Shown here: one piece after another, positions 45,695 to 57,055 of the stretch
How the letters are laid out: every line of letters starts with the position of its first letter
How positions within the stretch are numbered: the stretch's first letter is position 1
Assembly (NCBI GenBank): GCA_036250195.1
Contig: JAVHZZ010000002.1
Location: forward strand, 64,012,705 to 64,076,704
Reading direction: 5' to 3'
Origin: Mixophyes australis
Lineage: Eukaryota; Chordata; Amphibia; Anura; Limnodynastidae
Length of the DNA stretch: 64,000 nucleotides
Notes under the pieces: generated by a model
The model's input: the letters and a program-made list of their open reading frames with translations, nothing else
The model's database searches: none
What the model was told of the DNA's origin: nothing
Made by a program: the position numbers and the translations under genes

Positions 45695-45852
45695 GGGCAT
45701 ATTCAATTAGCCGCGATGTTCAGATTTTCTATGGTAATACAGTACCACAACATTGCGGATTTCCCTTCGCAACCGTATGGTGGGGCGAAGGGAAATCCAC
45801 AATGTTGCGGTAATGCGGAGCGCCTTCACTAGTGCTTAATTGAATATGCCCC
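45695..45852. mobile_element. MITE with GGGCATATTCAATTAG ends
   Basis: Ends GGGCATATTCAATTAGC and TTAATTGAATATGCCCC are inverted, with inner CGCAACATTG/CAACATTGCGG complements; TTA follows. Same family as 16879-17093 and 58779-58922. Confidence 0.75.
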
Positions 45853-45934
45853 TTAATGTACTTTATGTAAAAACTGCACAGATTACCACCCCTACATTGC
45901 AGCCACTCTGCATATTGATGCAAACAAACGTATA

Positions 45935-46215
45935 CATAGGCAATAATATAAATACATACAATTTTACATCAATATCTAATGATGCATATATAGCCTCTAT
46001 CAGATCTCACTGAAATCGTTTCTTCAATCACTTCAAACCATAACAGACGACTGTCCAATAGTCAAAACAAGGACATAAACCGATGGTGATAAGTACTGAT
46101 GACCCTCCGTCATCAACTATTATGGTTCTAGACTGACCAGTACTTATCACCAGACTATATATGCATCATTAGATATTGATGTAATATTGTATATATTACT
46201 GATATTAGCGCCGTG
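45935..46215. mobile_element. Foldback element with two nested inverted repeats
   Basis: Outer arms CAATATCTAATGATGCATATATAG (45968-45991, cited by parts TCTAATGATGCATATATAG) and its complement at 46161-46186 are perfect, with weaker pairing outward. Inner arms GGTGATAAGTACTG and CAGTACTTATCACC lie at about 46085 and 46137. No ORF. A MITE or stem-loop transposon of unknown family. Confidence 0.7.
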
Positions 46216-46217
46216 TC

Positions 46218-46240
46218 TATATATATATATATATATATAT
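46218..46240. repeat. (TA)n microsatellite
   Basis: About eleven TA units next to the foldback element. Confidence 0.85.
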
Positions 46241-46639
46241 GTTTGTAGCATTTAGATTTTAACTCATTGGTGGATCAGAGTGTTATATAGGTGGCTGCTG
46301 TCATATTCTGTACATTTTGAGGTTTTGCGCTGTAGACACCTTTTTTGTTTTACTCTGCACATTGAGCCCACATGCAATAATGAGATTTCAGTTAGATTCA
46401 TCTGCTAGTGATGTGGCGCACGGACATCATGATACGCAATTACATGTCAGCAATTACAATATTAATCTTTACAGAAATCTCAGCTTATTTTTCCTCACAC
46501 CACATAGAGGTGTAAGGAAAAATGAGAGGAGATTTCTGTCAAATGTCTGCTGCAAGGTATCATGTGGACGTTCCGGAGACACCTCACGTCTAATTTAATC
46601 TTTCCCGTAGTGTGAGGTATTTAAATGGGGTGGCTATTG

Positions 46640-46762
46640 TGCCTTTAGTGCATACTATCCCACTCTTTCGGAATGTCTGAGAGACTCCTGAATTACAGGT
46701 AGGTCTCCTGGGCTATGCTCCAGCATCCTGCTCCCTTCCCAGTAAAGTGGGTAGGATGAGAG
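46640..46762. mobile_element. Interspersed repeat, left part, split by L2 copy B
   Basis: GGAATGTCTGAGAGACTCC and related phrases match the GGGAGACTC-rich repeat at 50800-50900. The right part resumes at 50031. AGGATGAGAG at 46753-46762 is the left target-site copy. Confidence 0.5.
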
Positions 46763-46817
46763 GAGTCAGATAGACTGCAACGGTGGGAGAAGACAAGGTC
46801 AAGGGCGTGACCAAGTA

Positions 46818-48020
46818 ACCTTCTTGCCATTACCGAAACCTGGCTCACCGATTCCGACACTGCCTCCCCTGCCGCTCTCTCCTATGGCGGCCTCTCCTTC
46901 ACCCACTCCGCCAGACCTGGAGACCGCCCAGGCGGAGGAGTGGGCATTCTCCTATCCTCCACCTGTACTTTCAGACTCATTCCTCCTGAACCCTCCCTCT
47001 CCTTCTCCTCTTTTGAAGTCCACTCTATCCGTCTCTTCTACCCCATCCATCTCCGCGTCTCTGTCATATACCGCCCCCCTGGGCCCTCCTCCCTTTTCCT
47101 TGAGAACTTTGCTGCCTGGCTCCCACACCACCTCTCCTCTGACATCCCCTCCATTATCCTTGGCGACTTCAATATCCCTATTGACAACCCCACCGACCCT
47201 GCTTCCGTCAAACTCCTTGCCCTTTCTTCCTCCCTTGGCCTCTCCCAATGGACCTCCTCTTCTACCCACTGCCTTGGTCACTCCCTTGACCTTGTCTTCT
47301 CCCACCGTTGCAGTCTATCTGACTTCTCTATCTCCCCCTTTCCACTCTCGGACCACCATCTCCTCTCATTCTCTCTCTCCTCTACTCCTGCACCCCTCCC
47401 CCCACCCAAATCTACCCGGTCCAGGCGCGATCTCTACACCCTTGATCCTGCTATTCTATCCTCTTCTCTCGAAACTCTCCTCTCTCCCCTTTCCACCCTG
47501 TCCTGCCCTAATCAGGCGGCCTCCCTCTATAACCAAACCCTCTCCTCCGCCCTTGATGCGGTTGCCCCTGCCCAGCCCATCCACCTTCGCTGCTCCAATC
47601 CCCAACCCTGGCACTCCAAACTTACCCGTTTCCTCCAAAAATGCTCTCGTACTGCCGAACGCCACTGGAGAAAATCTCGCTCCCTGGCTGATTTCCTCCA
47701 CTTCAAGTTTATCCTCTCCTCCTACAGCTCTGCCCTCTCACTCGCTAAGCAATCCTTCTTTAAATCCCTCATCTCCTCCCAGTCCTCCAACCCCCGCCGC
47801 CTCTTCGCTACCTTTAACACTATCCTGTCTCCCCCACCTCCCCCCTTATCTGCCACTGACTTCACCTCCTTTTTCTCCTCTAAAATCGCGGCCATCAGAC
47901 TTGAAATCTCCTCCTCCACCCACTCTTCCGCCAACCCCCCTCTCGCCCTTCCTCCCCCCTCCACTCTCCCCCCAGCCATCAACTCCTTCTCTCCTTCCGC
48001 CCCACCTCGGGTGAGGAAGT
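46818..48020 (+). pseudogene. L2 ORF2 endonuclease and linker (copy B)
   Basis: Starts truncated at LAITETWLTDSDTASPAAL. In the frame 46940-48439 follow GVGILLSSTCTF, VIYRPPGPSS, IILGDFNIPI, HSLDLVFSH and SDHHLLSFSL, the last endonuclease block, then a linker (RFLQKCSRTAERHWRKS). A frameshift near 46940 and another near 48010 break ORF2. The parallel 396-residue Pro-rich frame (46824-48014) is only a shadow. Confidence 0.8.
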
Positions 48021-48187
48021 CCACTCTCTCATTTCTTCTTCCCCCCCTTCTACCTGCCCCCAGGACCCCATCCCTTCTCACCTTCTTCGCTCCCTTTCCA
48101 CCTCCACCTGCTCCCACCTCGCTCACCTCTTTAATCTGTCCCTCTCCACCGGCATCTTCCCCTCCGCCTTTAAACATGCTCTCGTCT

Positions 48188-49561
48188 CACCCATTCTCAA
48201 GAAACCCAATCTTGACCCCACCTCACTCTCTAATTACCGCCCCATTTCCCTTCTCCCATTTGCCTACAAAATACTCGAGAGACTTGTCTGCAACCGTCTC
48301 TCCACCTACCTCTCTGAACACTCCCTCCTTGACCCTCTCCAATCAGGCTTCCGCCCCCTCCATTCCACTGAAACTGCCCTGGCTCAAGTTACGAACGATC
48401 TCCTCTCGGCTAAAGCCATGGGCCACTACTCCCTCCTGATTCTCCTCGACCTCTCAGCGGCCTTTGACACAGTTGACCACCCCCTCCTGCTTCACACCCT
48501 TCAGTCCATTGGCCTCTCCGCTACCGTCCTCTCCTGGTTCACCTCTTACCTTGCCGACCGTTCCTTCTCTGTTTCCACCTCTGATTCTCTCTCCCCTTCT
48601 TCCTCACTTCCAGTCGGGGTCCCTCAGGGCTCTGTCCTTGGACCCTTACTATTCTCACTATACACCTCTTCTCTGGGTGCACTCATCAGCTCCTTCGGCC
48701 TCAAGTACCACCTTTATGCTGATGACACTCAACTCTACCTTTCCTCTCCTGATCTCTCTCCCTCCCTTCTTTCCAGGGTATCCGCATGCCTCTCTGCCAT
48801 CTCCTCCTGGATGTCCTCTAGATTTCTTAAACTCAATCTTGCTAAAACTGAACTCATTGTTTTTCCTCCCTCTCGTACCTCCTTCCCCTCTGACCTCTCA
48901 ATCACTGTTGACAACTCATCTATCTCCCCTGTTCCCCAACTCCGCTGCCTAGGTGTCATCCTCGACTCCTCTCTCTCCTTTGCCCCTCACATTCACTCTC
49001 GCCAAATCCTGCCGTTTCAAGCTTCGCAACATTGCCCGCATTCGGCCCTTCCTCTCCCAGGATGCCACTAAATCTCTCGTCCACTCTATGATTATCTCCC
49101 GCTTGGACTACTGCAACCTTCTCCTTATCGGCCTCCCCCTCTCTCATCTCGCTCCCCTTAGATCTGTACTTAACGCCGCTGCTAGGCTTATTTTCCTCTC
49201 TCGCCGTTCCTCCTCTGTATCCCCACTCTACCAAGCCCTTCACTGGCTCCCCTTCCCCTACAGAATCCTTTTCAAGCTCCTCACTCTGACTTACAAGGCC
49301 CTCGCCAACTCCACTGCTCCCTACATCTCTAACCTTATCTCTATTCACACTCCCTCCCGCTCACTGCGATCGTCCAACGATCGTTGCCTCTCTTCCCCTC
49401 TGATTACCTCCTCTCACGCACGTATCCAAGACTTCTCGCGCGCCGCTCTCCTCCATTGGAACAAGCTCCCCCGCTCCATCAGAACTTCCCCTAATCTGTC
49501 CTCTTTCAAACGAACATTAAAAACCCACCTTTTCCTTAAAGCCTTCCAGTCTCATACCTAA
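48188..49561 (+). pseudogene. L2 ORF2 reverse transcriptase and C-terminus (copy B)
   Basis: RT begins [20 protein letters not shown] and continues through [41 protein letters not shown] and YADDTQLY (YADD at 48715-48726). A frameshift near 49000 moves the C-terminal part into the frame 48953-49561 ([43 protein letters not shown]). Shifts near 48200, 48400 and 49000 make it non-functional, although the domain order is complete. Confidence 0.85.
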
Positions 49562-50030
49562 ACTCCCACTGGTCGGCTACCTCTCTTTCTCATCCCTTCT
49601 TCCCTTCTCCCCCTTCCTCCCGTCTCTCCGTCTCATCCATGTGTCTGTCTGTCTTCCCCTCCCTTTAGATTGTTCGCTCCTTTGAGCAGGGCTCTCCTAC
49701 CTTCTGTTTCCATCACTTTTAACTGCGCTCTCCAGCTACTCAGCTCACCTCCTCTCAGTCCCTCTGCCCTCTGTCTCCTCTCGCTTCTCTCCGCTCCCCT
49801 CAGTGACTCTCAACCTGTCATCCGTGCCCACCCTCTTGGGCCATAGTTACCTGCCTTTACTCACTTTTCCCCTCCCTCTTTTTCATGCTGTGCCTGAGCC
49901 CCCAGAGTTATAGTGCTTACTGTTACTTGTACTGTGCTGTTTCACCTTGTACTGTGCCATTGTTTGTCCTTGTACGGCGCTACGGATACTTTGTGGCACC
50001 CTATAAATAAAAATTAATAATAATAATAAT

Positions 50031-50230
50031 AGGATGGGAGCCTCAATGACGTGATTCACCGTGAATTGCGCTATTCTGGCCACAACCCAGCGGCAAAATG
50101 ATGCTTTTGCGTCATTGTGTTGCGGTAGCAAAATTAAGCAATTTGTCGCACCCCTCCCTCTTCCGCCCACCCACTTAACTCGCCCTCTGGTATCTCCCTG
50201 AGGGCAACACTACAAAGTTGGTAAGTATGA
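50031..50230. mobile_element. Interspersed repeat, right part, split by L2 copy B
   Basis: Continues the repeat interrupted at 46762: GTGATTCACCGTGAATTGCG, CACCCCTCCC and AAGTTGGTAAGTATG. The phrase GATTCACCGNGAATTGCG recurs at 50727 in a second copy of the family. Confidence 0.5.
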
Positions 50231-50579
50231 TTTAGTGTGCATTCCCTCTTTTGCAGGTGGCTGCAGAGCCGCTTTCCCCTATTAAAGTGATCTGATTTTT
50301 AAGTGTCCTCGGAGATGCTGGTAACTGAACATAAGTGTATACTGTCTTTTTCACTAACCAAGCAGACTTAACATGGGAAAGCACATTTATAAATGCAATT
50401 TTAACAAAATAATATAAACATTCAAAAGTACAATTGGGAAATTTAACCAGTCTTAAATATAAACCTGAGGACATAAAAATTTATAATTTTGGACATACCT
50501 CCTTTTGCGGCTTCACCCACTGTATTAAATCAGTGCAGTGCACAAAGCCTGACACTGAAAGCTGAAGCATACTTACCCA

Positions 50580-50905
50580 CTTTCTTCAGCTCTCTTCCGG
50601 GAGCCTGCCAGTGTAGGTAGACGTGAGGAGGCGGGGCGGCCAAAATTGCGCCATTTTGGCCCCGCCCCCTGTGACATCATGACGCAAACGCATCATTTTA
50701 CAGCGGGGGCGGGGCCAAACGCTGCGATTCACCGGGAATTGCGGCGTTTGGGACCTAATTCTGCCCACTTCACTAGGAAGTGGGGCACTTCCTAGTGAAG
50801 TGGGCAGAATTCGGGAGATTTCCACACTCACCCGGGAGTCCGGGAGACTCTCGCAAAATGCGGGAGTCTCCCGGATATTCCGTGAGAGTTGGCAAGTATG
50901 AGCTG
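50580..50905. mobile_element. Interspersed repeat with a perfect 26-bp hairpin
   Basis: GC-rich 5' part, GATTCACCGGGAATTGCGGC, then inverted arms 50757-50782 and 50786-50811 (AATTCTGCCCACTTCAC... and complement) separated by GGG, then GGGAGTCCGGGAGACTC/GGGAGTCTCCCGG and GAGAGTTGGCAAGTATG. A non-coding element, possibly SINE or MITE; family unknown. Confidence 0.6.
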
Positions 50906-50967
50906 AAGTTAGCATGCCATTATTTGTAAACTTATATTTGTAGTGCAGGGTGTGAAAATATACACCT

Positions 50968-51145
50968 GAGGGTAAATGTATCAAGCTGAGAGTTTTTCGG
51001 CGATTTTGAAAAACCAATCAGATACTTGCTATCATTTATTTAGTACATTCTACAAAATGATAGCTAGAATCTGATTGGTTGCTATAGGCAACATCTCCAC
51101 TTTTCAAACCCACCGGAAAACTCTCAGCTTGATACATTTACCCCC
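50968..51145. mobile_element. Palindromic MITE, GGGTAAATGTATCAAGC ends
   Basis: Inverted ends GGGTAAATGTATCAAGCTGAG and CTCAGCTTGATACATTTACCC surround AACCAATCAGA and GATTGGTTGCTATAGGCAAC, the shared core of the 20987 family. No ORF. Confidence 0.75.
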
Positions 51146-51529
51146 TGATGTGCATGGTCTGGTGAAAAAAATTATTGTAGGTTGTACTGCATGGAGATCA
51201 CTTTAACATATACATGCGCATGCAACGCCTGGAAATTCATAATTCTATCATATTAGTCTGATGCATCATTAGACATATTCGACTGATCAACTTGTAGAGA
51301 AAAAAATAGCATCACATTCCAGAGCCCATTTCTATGACAGTGAGATTATAGGCAGGGCAATAGTGCCCCACATAAACTAAAGGGCCCCGTGCCATGTAGG
51401 CAGCTGCAGGACTCAGATGTGTCAAGGGGTGTGTGCGTGCGTGTGTGTTTTACATTTAATTATGTCTTATTTTATGATGTTAATATCATAATATTAATGG
51501 GACCAGCAAATAAACATTCATGTTAAACC

Positions 51530-51675
51530 ACACAGTGGTGCCCCACTTCACATTATGCCACATGGTAGTACCCTCATTTCATATTATGACACAGTAGTTC
51601 ATATTATGACACAATTTGTATTATGCCACAAAGTTGTGCGCCCAATTCATAGTATGCCACATAGTTGTGCCTCAT
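51530..51675. repeat. Degenerate tandem repeat, CATATTATGCCACA units
   Basis: CACATTATGCCACATGGTAG, CATATTATGACACAGTAG, CATATTATGACACA and TGTATTATGCCACA recur with a variable short spacer. About five units. Confidence 0.6.
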
Positions 51676-51949
51676 ACTTACCTTTGAAGTCAACACACGT
51701 CTTCCATTCCACAGCAAAACCTTGGAGCTGCTTCACCGATGATGGACGAAACTGAGCTGTAGGGAATGCTCCGTTTCAGCTGTCTTCGGCTGTTTAGTGA
51801 AGCAGCTGCGCAGCTCAGCCGTGCCAGACAAAAGTGGTCCACATGCCATGTTTGGCACGAGTGCCAGGGGTTGTCGACCCCTGTTATAGGTTATAGTAAA
51901 TGGCGGAATCAAGCTATTTATAATAACGCCCCCAAATGATGTCAAAATT

Positions 51950-52345
51950 ACTGCTTTTGTTATGGTTTGTGCCTATGGAACTTGCTGCCCTGCCTGACCA
52001 GTGTCTCCCGACCTTCAGTCTTTCAACTGCTCTCTCAAAACCCACCTCTTTACTATAGCCTATTTTAGCACGACCTGATACTATTCCCTCTACATGTTCT
52101 CTCTGTCATGTCCACTCAGAGTCCCACTTGCTCCTAATACCTGAGCAATGTCCTCTCCCTCTGCAGGAGCAGGGCCACCTATGCCATCTGGCTCACGTGT
52201 GCACCTCCTTCCTCAACCTTGTATGTAATTGTTCTGTTTTTAGTTGCGATTTGTATTCTTCATTATTTGTAACCCTGACTGTCCAGCAGTACAGTTTTGT
52301 GGCGCCTTACAAATGAACGATGATAATGATGATGATGAAGATGTT
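51950..52345 (+). mobile_element. L2 LINE 3' fragment
   Basis: TTCAACTGCTCTCTCAAAACC-CACCTCTT corresponds to the conserved FxxxLKTHLF end of L2 ORF2, and the tail TGTGGCGCCTTACAAATGA, (GATGAT)n ends at 52343. Strongly 5' truncated. Confidence 0.7.
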
Positions 52346-52589
52346 GTATTATATTAATTTAATTACTAAACCCAGGTTAGTTCAATCATAAAATATAGTA
52401 TTTAGATGTAAATAGGCTTATAAATATGCTTTGAAGGTATTACAGATAGCAAGGAAATATTTTGAGATAAAATTAGGTTGACAGTACAATAAAGCTTTCA
52501 AGTAACAACAGCAAAGGATAGATTAATTGATGTGTCTCTCATGAGAAGTGGTGCGGATTATTTGGCATATTTATTATCCACCGGATTTT

Positions 52590-53045
52590 AAACAGGATAC
52601 ATTTCAATCCTTATCGCAAAGAGAAGGATATAAATATCGTAACTATTTATTAACATTCTTCACTAGGAACAGCAGTCATGAAAAACTGCTGTCCCTGCGA
52701 GGACCTGTCTCCTACATCCTCTATGGTCACTATCACAAAGTGGCCACCTTTGCGATAGTGACCGGGGAAGAGAACAGGTAAGTTGCAGTGAGGGATCCGA
52801 AGATCCCTCTACCGCAATGCTCACCTCATAGGTTTCAATGGCTAACACCGTTAGACATTGGGCACAAGTTTCGAAAATCTTTGATTTTCAGAACTTGTTA
52901 AATGGTGCAAAATAGCAGTCCCAATAGAAAGCAGGGACAGCAGCAGATATCTCCAATATCTGCTGCGATGCCCTAGTCATAAATTAACAGGATACTTAAA
53001 TATGGGCATTTTAATGAAAAATGTAATTGATACATAGGCCCCTAA
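52590..53045. mobile_element. Palindrome-rich non-autonomous element
   Basis: TCAATCCTTATCGCAAAGAG, AACAGCAGTCATGAAAAACTGCTGT, GTCACTATCACAAAGTGGCC and ATATCTCCAATATCTGCTGC resemble blocks of 62069-62660 in the same order. The right end is TTGATACATAGGCCCC. Non-coding. Confidence 0.6.
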
Positions 53046-53656
53046 AACACAGAATGCAAAAATACATGAAATAAACAATTAAGACTAACTAAATTGGCCC
53101 TTTCACCCAGGGGCAGGGCGGGCCAGTACCGTAGTGGGCTACTTTGGGCTGGGTCACCTGCATTTTTTCCCTCTTAAAATAGTCTGCTGAGCCGAGCCAA
53201 GCCTTGCCCTTGGGGCTAAAATTTGCCAGCCTACCCTGCTTTCACCCCAAATTACCATTTTCTGATCCAATAGATCAGCTTTCCAGCAGAGTTCATGGCC
53301 TTAAATAACACAATGGGATATATATTTGAACAGAGAAACCCCCCACATTTTCTACCCCATCCATTCTATACAATTCAGCTTCCTGTACTACACTAGGGCT
53401 TGGCTGAGTCTATGTTTTCTCTCCCTCCAAAAAATACCTCTGTACACAATCAAGTCCTTGAGTACAAGTCCTCGCTCTATCTGAGCACTGAGGCATCCTG
53501 TTATATGTTAGGTGTGTCCAGATTGTGCGACATATTAAATATTCAGTAACCGCTGTTAATTGACCGCAGCCCTAAAGCAAAAGAGGCCACTGTATTTAAC
53601 CCTAAAGCAACAGGTAAATGTGCAATTAGAAATGGTTGCTCAGTGAATATACTTAC

Positions 53657-53800
53657 ATTGTCAGTAACGTGCTTTCTCCCATGTCTTGCGATACAGTTGA
53701 TATGAGCAACTATATTATCGTCAATTGTCTTCAGCCACTGTCCTGTTTCCTCGTTTGCTTCAAGCACAGGGCAGAAAGCGCAGACCATCATTACAGACAT
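53657..53800 (-). CDS. Exon 1 (first coding) of unrecognised gene
   Basis: ATG at 53800-53798 (context GCCATGT) opens 48 codons ending in GACAAT at a strong donor GTAAGTAT (53656 downward), phase 0. Sequence starts MSVMMVCAFCPVLEANEETG and continues with KTIDDNIVAHINCIARHG. The frame is open upstream only to a TGA about 14 codons before the ATG, so the start is plausible, but an additional upstream exon joined at a CTGCAG acceptor (about 53830) cannot be excluded. The hydrophobic N-terminus is short for a signal peptide. Intron 1 is 13.3 kb and contains two LINEs. Confidence 0.5.
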
Positions 53801-53879
53801 GGCACAGAGCAGACCACACAACGCTGCAGTAACTGCCTGCAATCAGCTTTTGGGAAACGCAAGTAGGCTGCTATTCACT

Positions 53880-55480
53880 TTCAGTTTCGATTCTTGTTAT
53901 TATACAAAGTTGGTTGTGGTAAAAAAAAAAAAAAAATTTTGTTTTCAACTGGATATGGGAAGGACTATATAATGCCTTACAGTAAAAGCGCTTTCTAGGG
54001 TATTATTTGACTAATAAACATTACCAATTTTATGCATATAAAGCAGAAAATATTAACGATGAGAGTTAAAGGAAGGTATTGGGAATGGGACCACCCTTTA
54101 CATCTCAAGCAAATTCATATTAAAATATGCAAGTTAATCTCCCTCAATTAAATTTCCCCAAAATGAAACCAGATCAAAAGTAACTGAATTTACACCTCCA
54201 CCTGCCACAATGAGACTGAATGTGACCTCAATGCCAAACACTTTGAGGTCCTAAGAGGACACTTAATATTTGTTAATAAAACCAGTTTTGTAGTCACATT
54301 GGCACCCACAGACTTTGGCATACTTTGAGATAAAGCTCAGCTTAATCTCTTCATGACCAACACCTAATGAAGAGAAAACTGGTTATGTTTTTGTGCTGCA
54401 TTGGTTTTGTATGAAAAAAAAACTTTTATTTTAATGCCCAACTATGTGAATATTATAGTTTCTTTCAGAAAAGATAGTGCTTTTAGTTGTCAGCGTATTG
54501 GATTAACTTTCTCTGTATTTTATGGACCATAGATTGGTAAACTTGGGCAGAATTACTAAAAAATATATTTTCTGAATTCTACTTAGTTACCTTTACACAA
54601 TTAGCGCAACATTAACCCATAATGTTTTCACCTTGTTATCCCAAATATGGAGCTATATGACTTTTCCTGTTAATTTTCTCATATACTTTTTCTTTTACAG
54701 GAACACCTGAGACTCCTATAGGTCTCTCCTGTCATCAACACTGTCGAGGTTGCAGTTAAAAGAAAAAGTGGGGACAAAAAATGTTGGCAGTTATGCTCCA
54801 ACTGTATCATACTCAGGTCTAAAGGGCCTTAGTACTGTTTTTAAATCTGTGCTCGATTGGTACCATCCTAAAACCGTAACAATGCAGCTTTTCTTTTTCA
54901 TTTATTTTTTAAAAATAGTTTTGCACAATTTGTAAAACGGTGCCCTGCTCCCTTTTTTTCTTTGACTATAGATAAAGGGTCACTTTAATCTCTGTAGGGA
55001 CATTTTAAATGATAAATGTCACACCTAGAATATGTTGTACGTCATTTTAGAATTTATTTACCTTATTTTTTTGGGAAAGGATGTCATCAACATTTGGGGG
55101 GGATAGGGCAGGGATAAAAGAAACCCCCCTGTGTCAGGCCCTCTGCTGAAATTTGGCCATTCACGAGTTACAGCACCTGTGGAATAGTGAATGAACCTGT
55201 GAATGGAATAGTGAATGAACCTGTGGAATAGTGTTCAGTGGAAAGCTGTATCTCTCAAAATTGCAATCCTAGCAGAGATCCAGACCCATTTGCTAATCAG
55301 AGGCAGAGTGTTGTGACCCTATCACACCAAAAGTGGACATATCTTTGTGCAACTCTATTTAGTTACAAAAATGCATACTTTATATTGTATTAATAAATAT
55401 TACTATTTAGATATGCTGCTCTTTGTGGGGAGCCTTTTAATGAGTAATTAGTTTAGCCGTTCTTCGCTAGGAACTCCAAG
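53880..55480. other. No recognised genes
   Basis: AT-rich with an A-run near 53920. A tandem phrase GAATAGTGAATGAACCTGTG occurs twice at 55182-55230. No named repeat or exon. Confidence 0.4.
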
Positions 55481-55489
55481 GCGGAGATT

Positions 55490-55665
55490 CAATTAGCCGC
55501 GATGTTCCTGAGAACAACGCGGTTGCTCATTTTTACTGTTAGTATGGTAAAAATATCCACTCATTTTTGCTCACTGCTCTATGGGACGCGAACAAAAATG
55601 ACCGGATATTTAACTAAAAAATTACGTGCGAGGTGTCTCCACAGCCATTCCGGAGACACATATTG
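55490..55665. mobile_element. Partial MITE of the ATTCAATTAGCCGCGATGTT family
   Basis: GATTCAATTAGCCGCGATGTT matches the left end of 45695-45852. An inner inverted pair (ATTTTTACTG.../ACGCGAACAAAAATGACCGG) is imperfect and a right terminus is not clear. Confidence 0.4.
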
Positions 55666-56289
55666 AAAAAGAAACATGACAAATTCCAGGGATGCCAGAG
55701 GTGAAATCGCAGCATGGAGACTCATGTTTACCCTTATCCTGTATCCACTGTGTTTAAATATGCAATGTTCCATATTGCATTGATGAACCCCCGTGTCACT
55801 TGAACCTATAGCTGCACTGAGATGCTACTTGCTTAGTCTCTCAAATATCAGGTATCCAGCATTGGTAGTGTGTTTAAAGTTATGACGGGAAAACTTGTGC
55901 ATTCTTTCACCTCTCATTCTCAGGAGGTTTTGCAGATGCATCACCTAGCCTTGCAGTACAGCTGTCAATGCGTTATACTGGGCCTATCTATACTTGTGCA
56001 CACAGGGTAATACAGAATCCACCCCTTGGCAGTGACTATATGCATTATGGTAACTCTTTCTATTCCACAACTCCCTGGAGGAGCCTCAGCTGCAACATAG
56101 ATAGATATATATATATATACCTCTGTATTTAGCGACAGAGTCACTGGAAGGAGACTAGATACAGAAGTATGTGTCCCAGGCTTCCAGCATTTAATACATA
56201 AGGCCCAGTCCGGGTCTTCTGGTCTATCAGTCTCTAACAGACTGATCAAGGGATGCACCTGGGAGGTGCTTGTAATAAAGCAGCTGGGA

Positions 56290-56893
56290 TATGCAGCAGA
56301 TCCCTTACAGAATCCTTTTCAAACTCCTTACCATCACTTACAAGGCCCTCTCCCACTCAAGTGCCCCTTATATCTCCAACCTCCTCTCTATTCACACTCC
56401 CACCCGCTCCCTGTGGTCAGCCAATGACCGTCACCTCTCTTCAATCCTGATCACCTCATTCCATTCCCGAATCCAACACTTCTTCCGAGCTGCCCCCTCC
56501 ATTGGAATGACCTCCCACGCTCCATCCGGATGTCCCCTAATTTGTGCTCCTTCAAGCGGGCACTTAAAACTCGCCTTCCTCAAAGCCCATCAGTCTTCCA
56601 CCTAACCCTCTCTCCATGCTTGTCTCTTCACCTCTCTCTCTCCGTTTCCCTTGCTTGATCCTACTGGGCTTGATTCCGATTCCCCTCTGTGCTTGCTGTT
56701 TGCCCTCCCTTTAGGATGTAAGCTCTCATGAGCAGGGCTCTCTTCCTTCCTGTCTCTATACCATTTCTTCTGCTCCAACCTCACTATAATTGTTATGCCT
56801 GGAGTTTCTGGAGTCTTGGTATTACTCGTTTACTGTTATGTAGTGTGCGGCGCAGCGGAAACCATGTGGCACCTTACAAATAAATTATAAGGG
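56290..56893 (+). mobile_element. L2 LINE, 5'-truncated
   Basis: Frame 56291-56605 starts at PYRILFKLLTITYKALSHSS and runs through YISNLLSIHTPTRSLWSAND to AFLKAHQSST with a frameshift near LHWN (SIGMTSHAPS). The tail is TGTGGCACCTTACAAATAAA. Same subfamily as copy B. Confidence 0.85.
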
Positions 56894-57055
56894 GGGGGGG
56901 GGGGATTCAGTTGGCCACGTTACTGTTAAAAGTAGCGTTATTACGGTAATTCTAACACCGGCTTTTTGCTTGCAGTGAAAGCCGGGTTAAAACTACCATA
57001 ATACCGGTAATAGTTTTAGCACGGTGGTACTTTGGGGGGAATTGAATTCCCCTCC
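56889..57055. mobile_element. G-run and palindromic MITE
   Basis: A run of about 14 G (56891-56904) precedes GGGATTCAGTTGGCCACG. Inner complements AACACCGGCTTTTTGC and AAAGCCGGGTT, CGTTATTACGG and ACCGGTAATAG, and the end GGGGGGAATTGAATTCCCC form a weak palindrome like the other ATTCAATT families. Confidence 0.5.

Larger units (their letters stand above)
46763..50030 (+). mobile_element. L2 LINE, long copy B, with inverted 5' segment
   Basis: This copy holds endonuclease (46815-47400), linker, RT (48188-48960) and C-terminus (48953-49561), then a 3' UTR ending TGTACGGCGCTACGGATAC and an (AAT)n tail to 50030. It is 5' truncated. The first ~55 bases (46763-46817) are an inverted copy of 47268-47325. 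AGGATGAGAG (46753-46762) and AGGATGGGAG (50031-50040) are a likely target duplication with one mismatch. Base composition is strongly CT-rich, which produces long proline/serine-rich shadow frames. Confidence 0.9.

Noticed and set aside
46824..48014. 396-residue Pro/Ser-rich ORF as a gene
   Set aside because: It is a CT-rich shadow frame of the L2 copy B endonuclease and linker, whose motifs lie in another frame.
46952..49348. Minus-strand Gly/Glu-rich ORFs (46952-47305, 47722-48177, 48956-49348)
   Set aside because: They are antisense shadows of the L2 element with no domain or splice support.
53801..53842. N-terminal extension of exon 1 from a TTG (53842) giving a signal-peptide-like start
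   Set aside because: No ATG supports it; the first ATG is at 53800, so the apparent signal peptide is likely an artefact of a non-ATG start.
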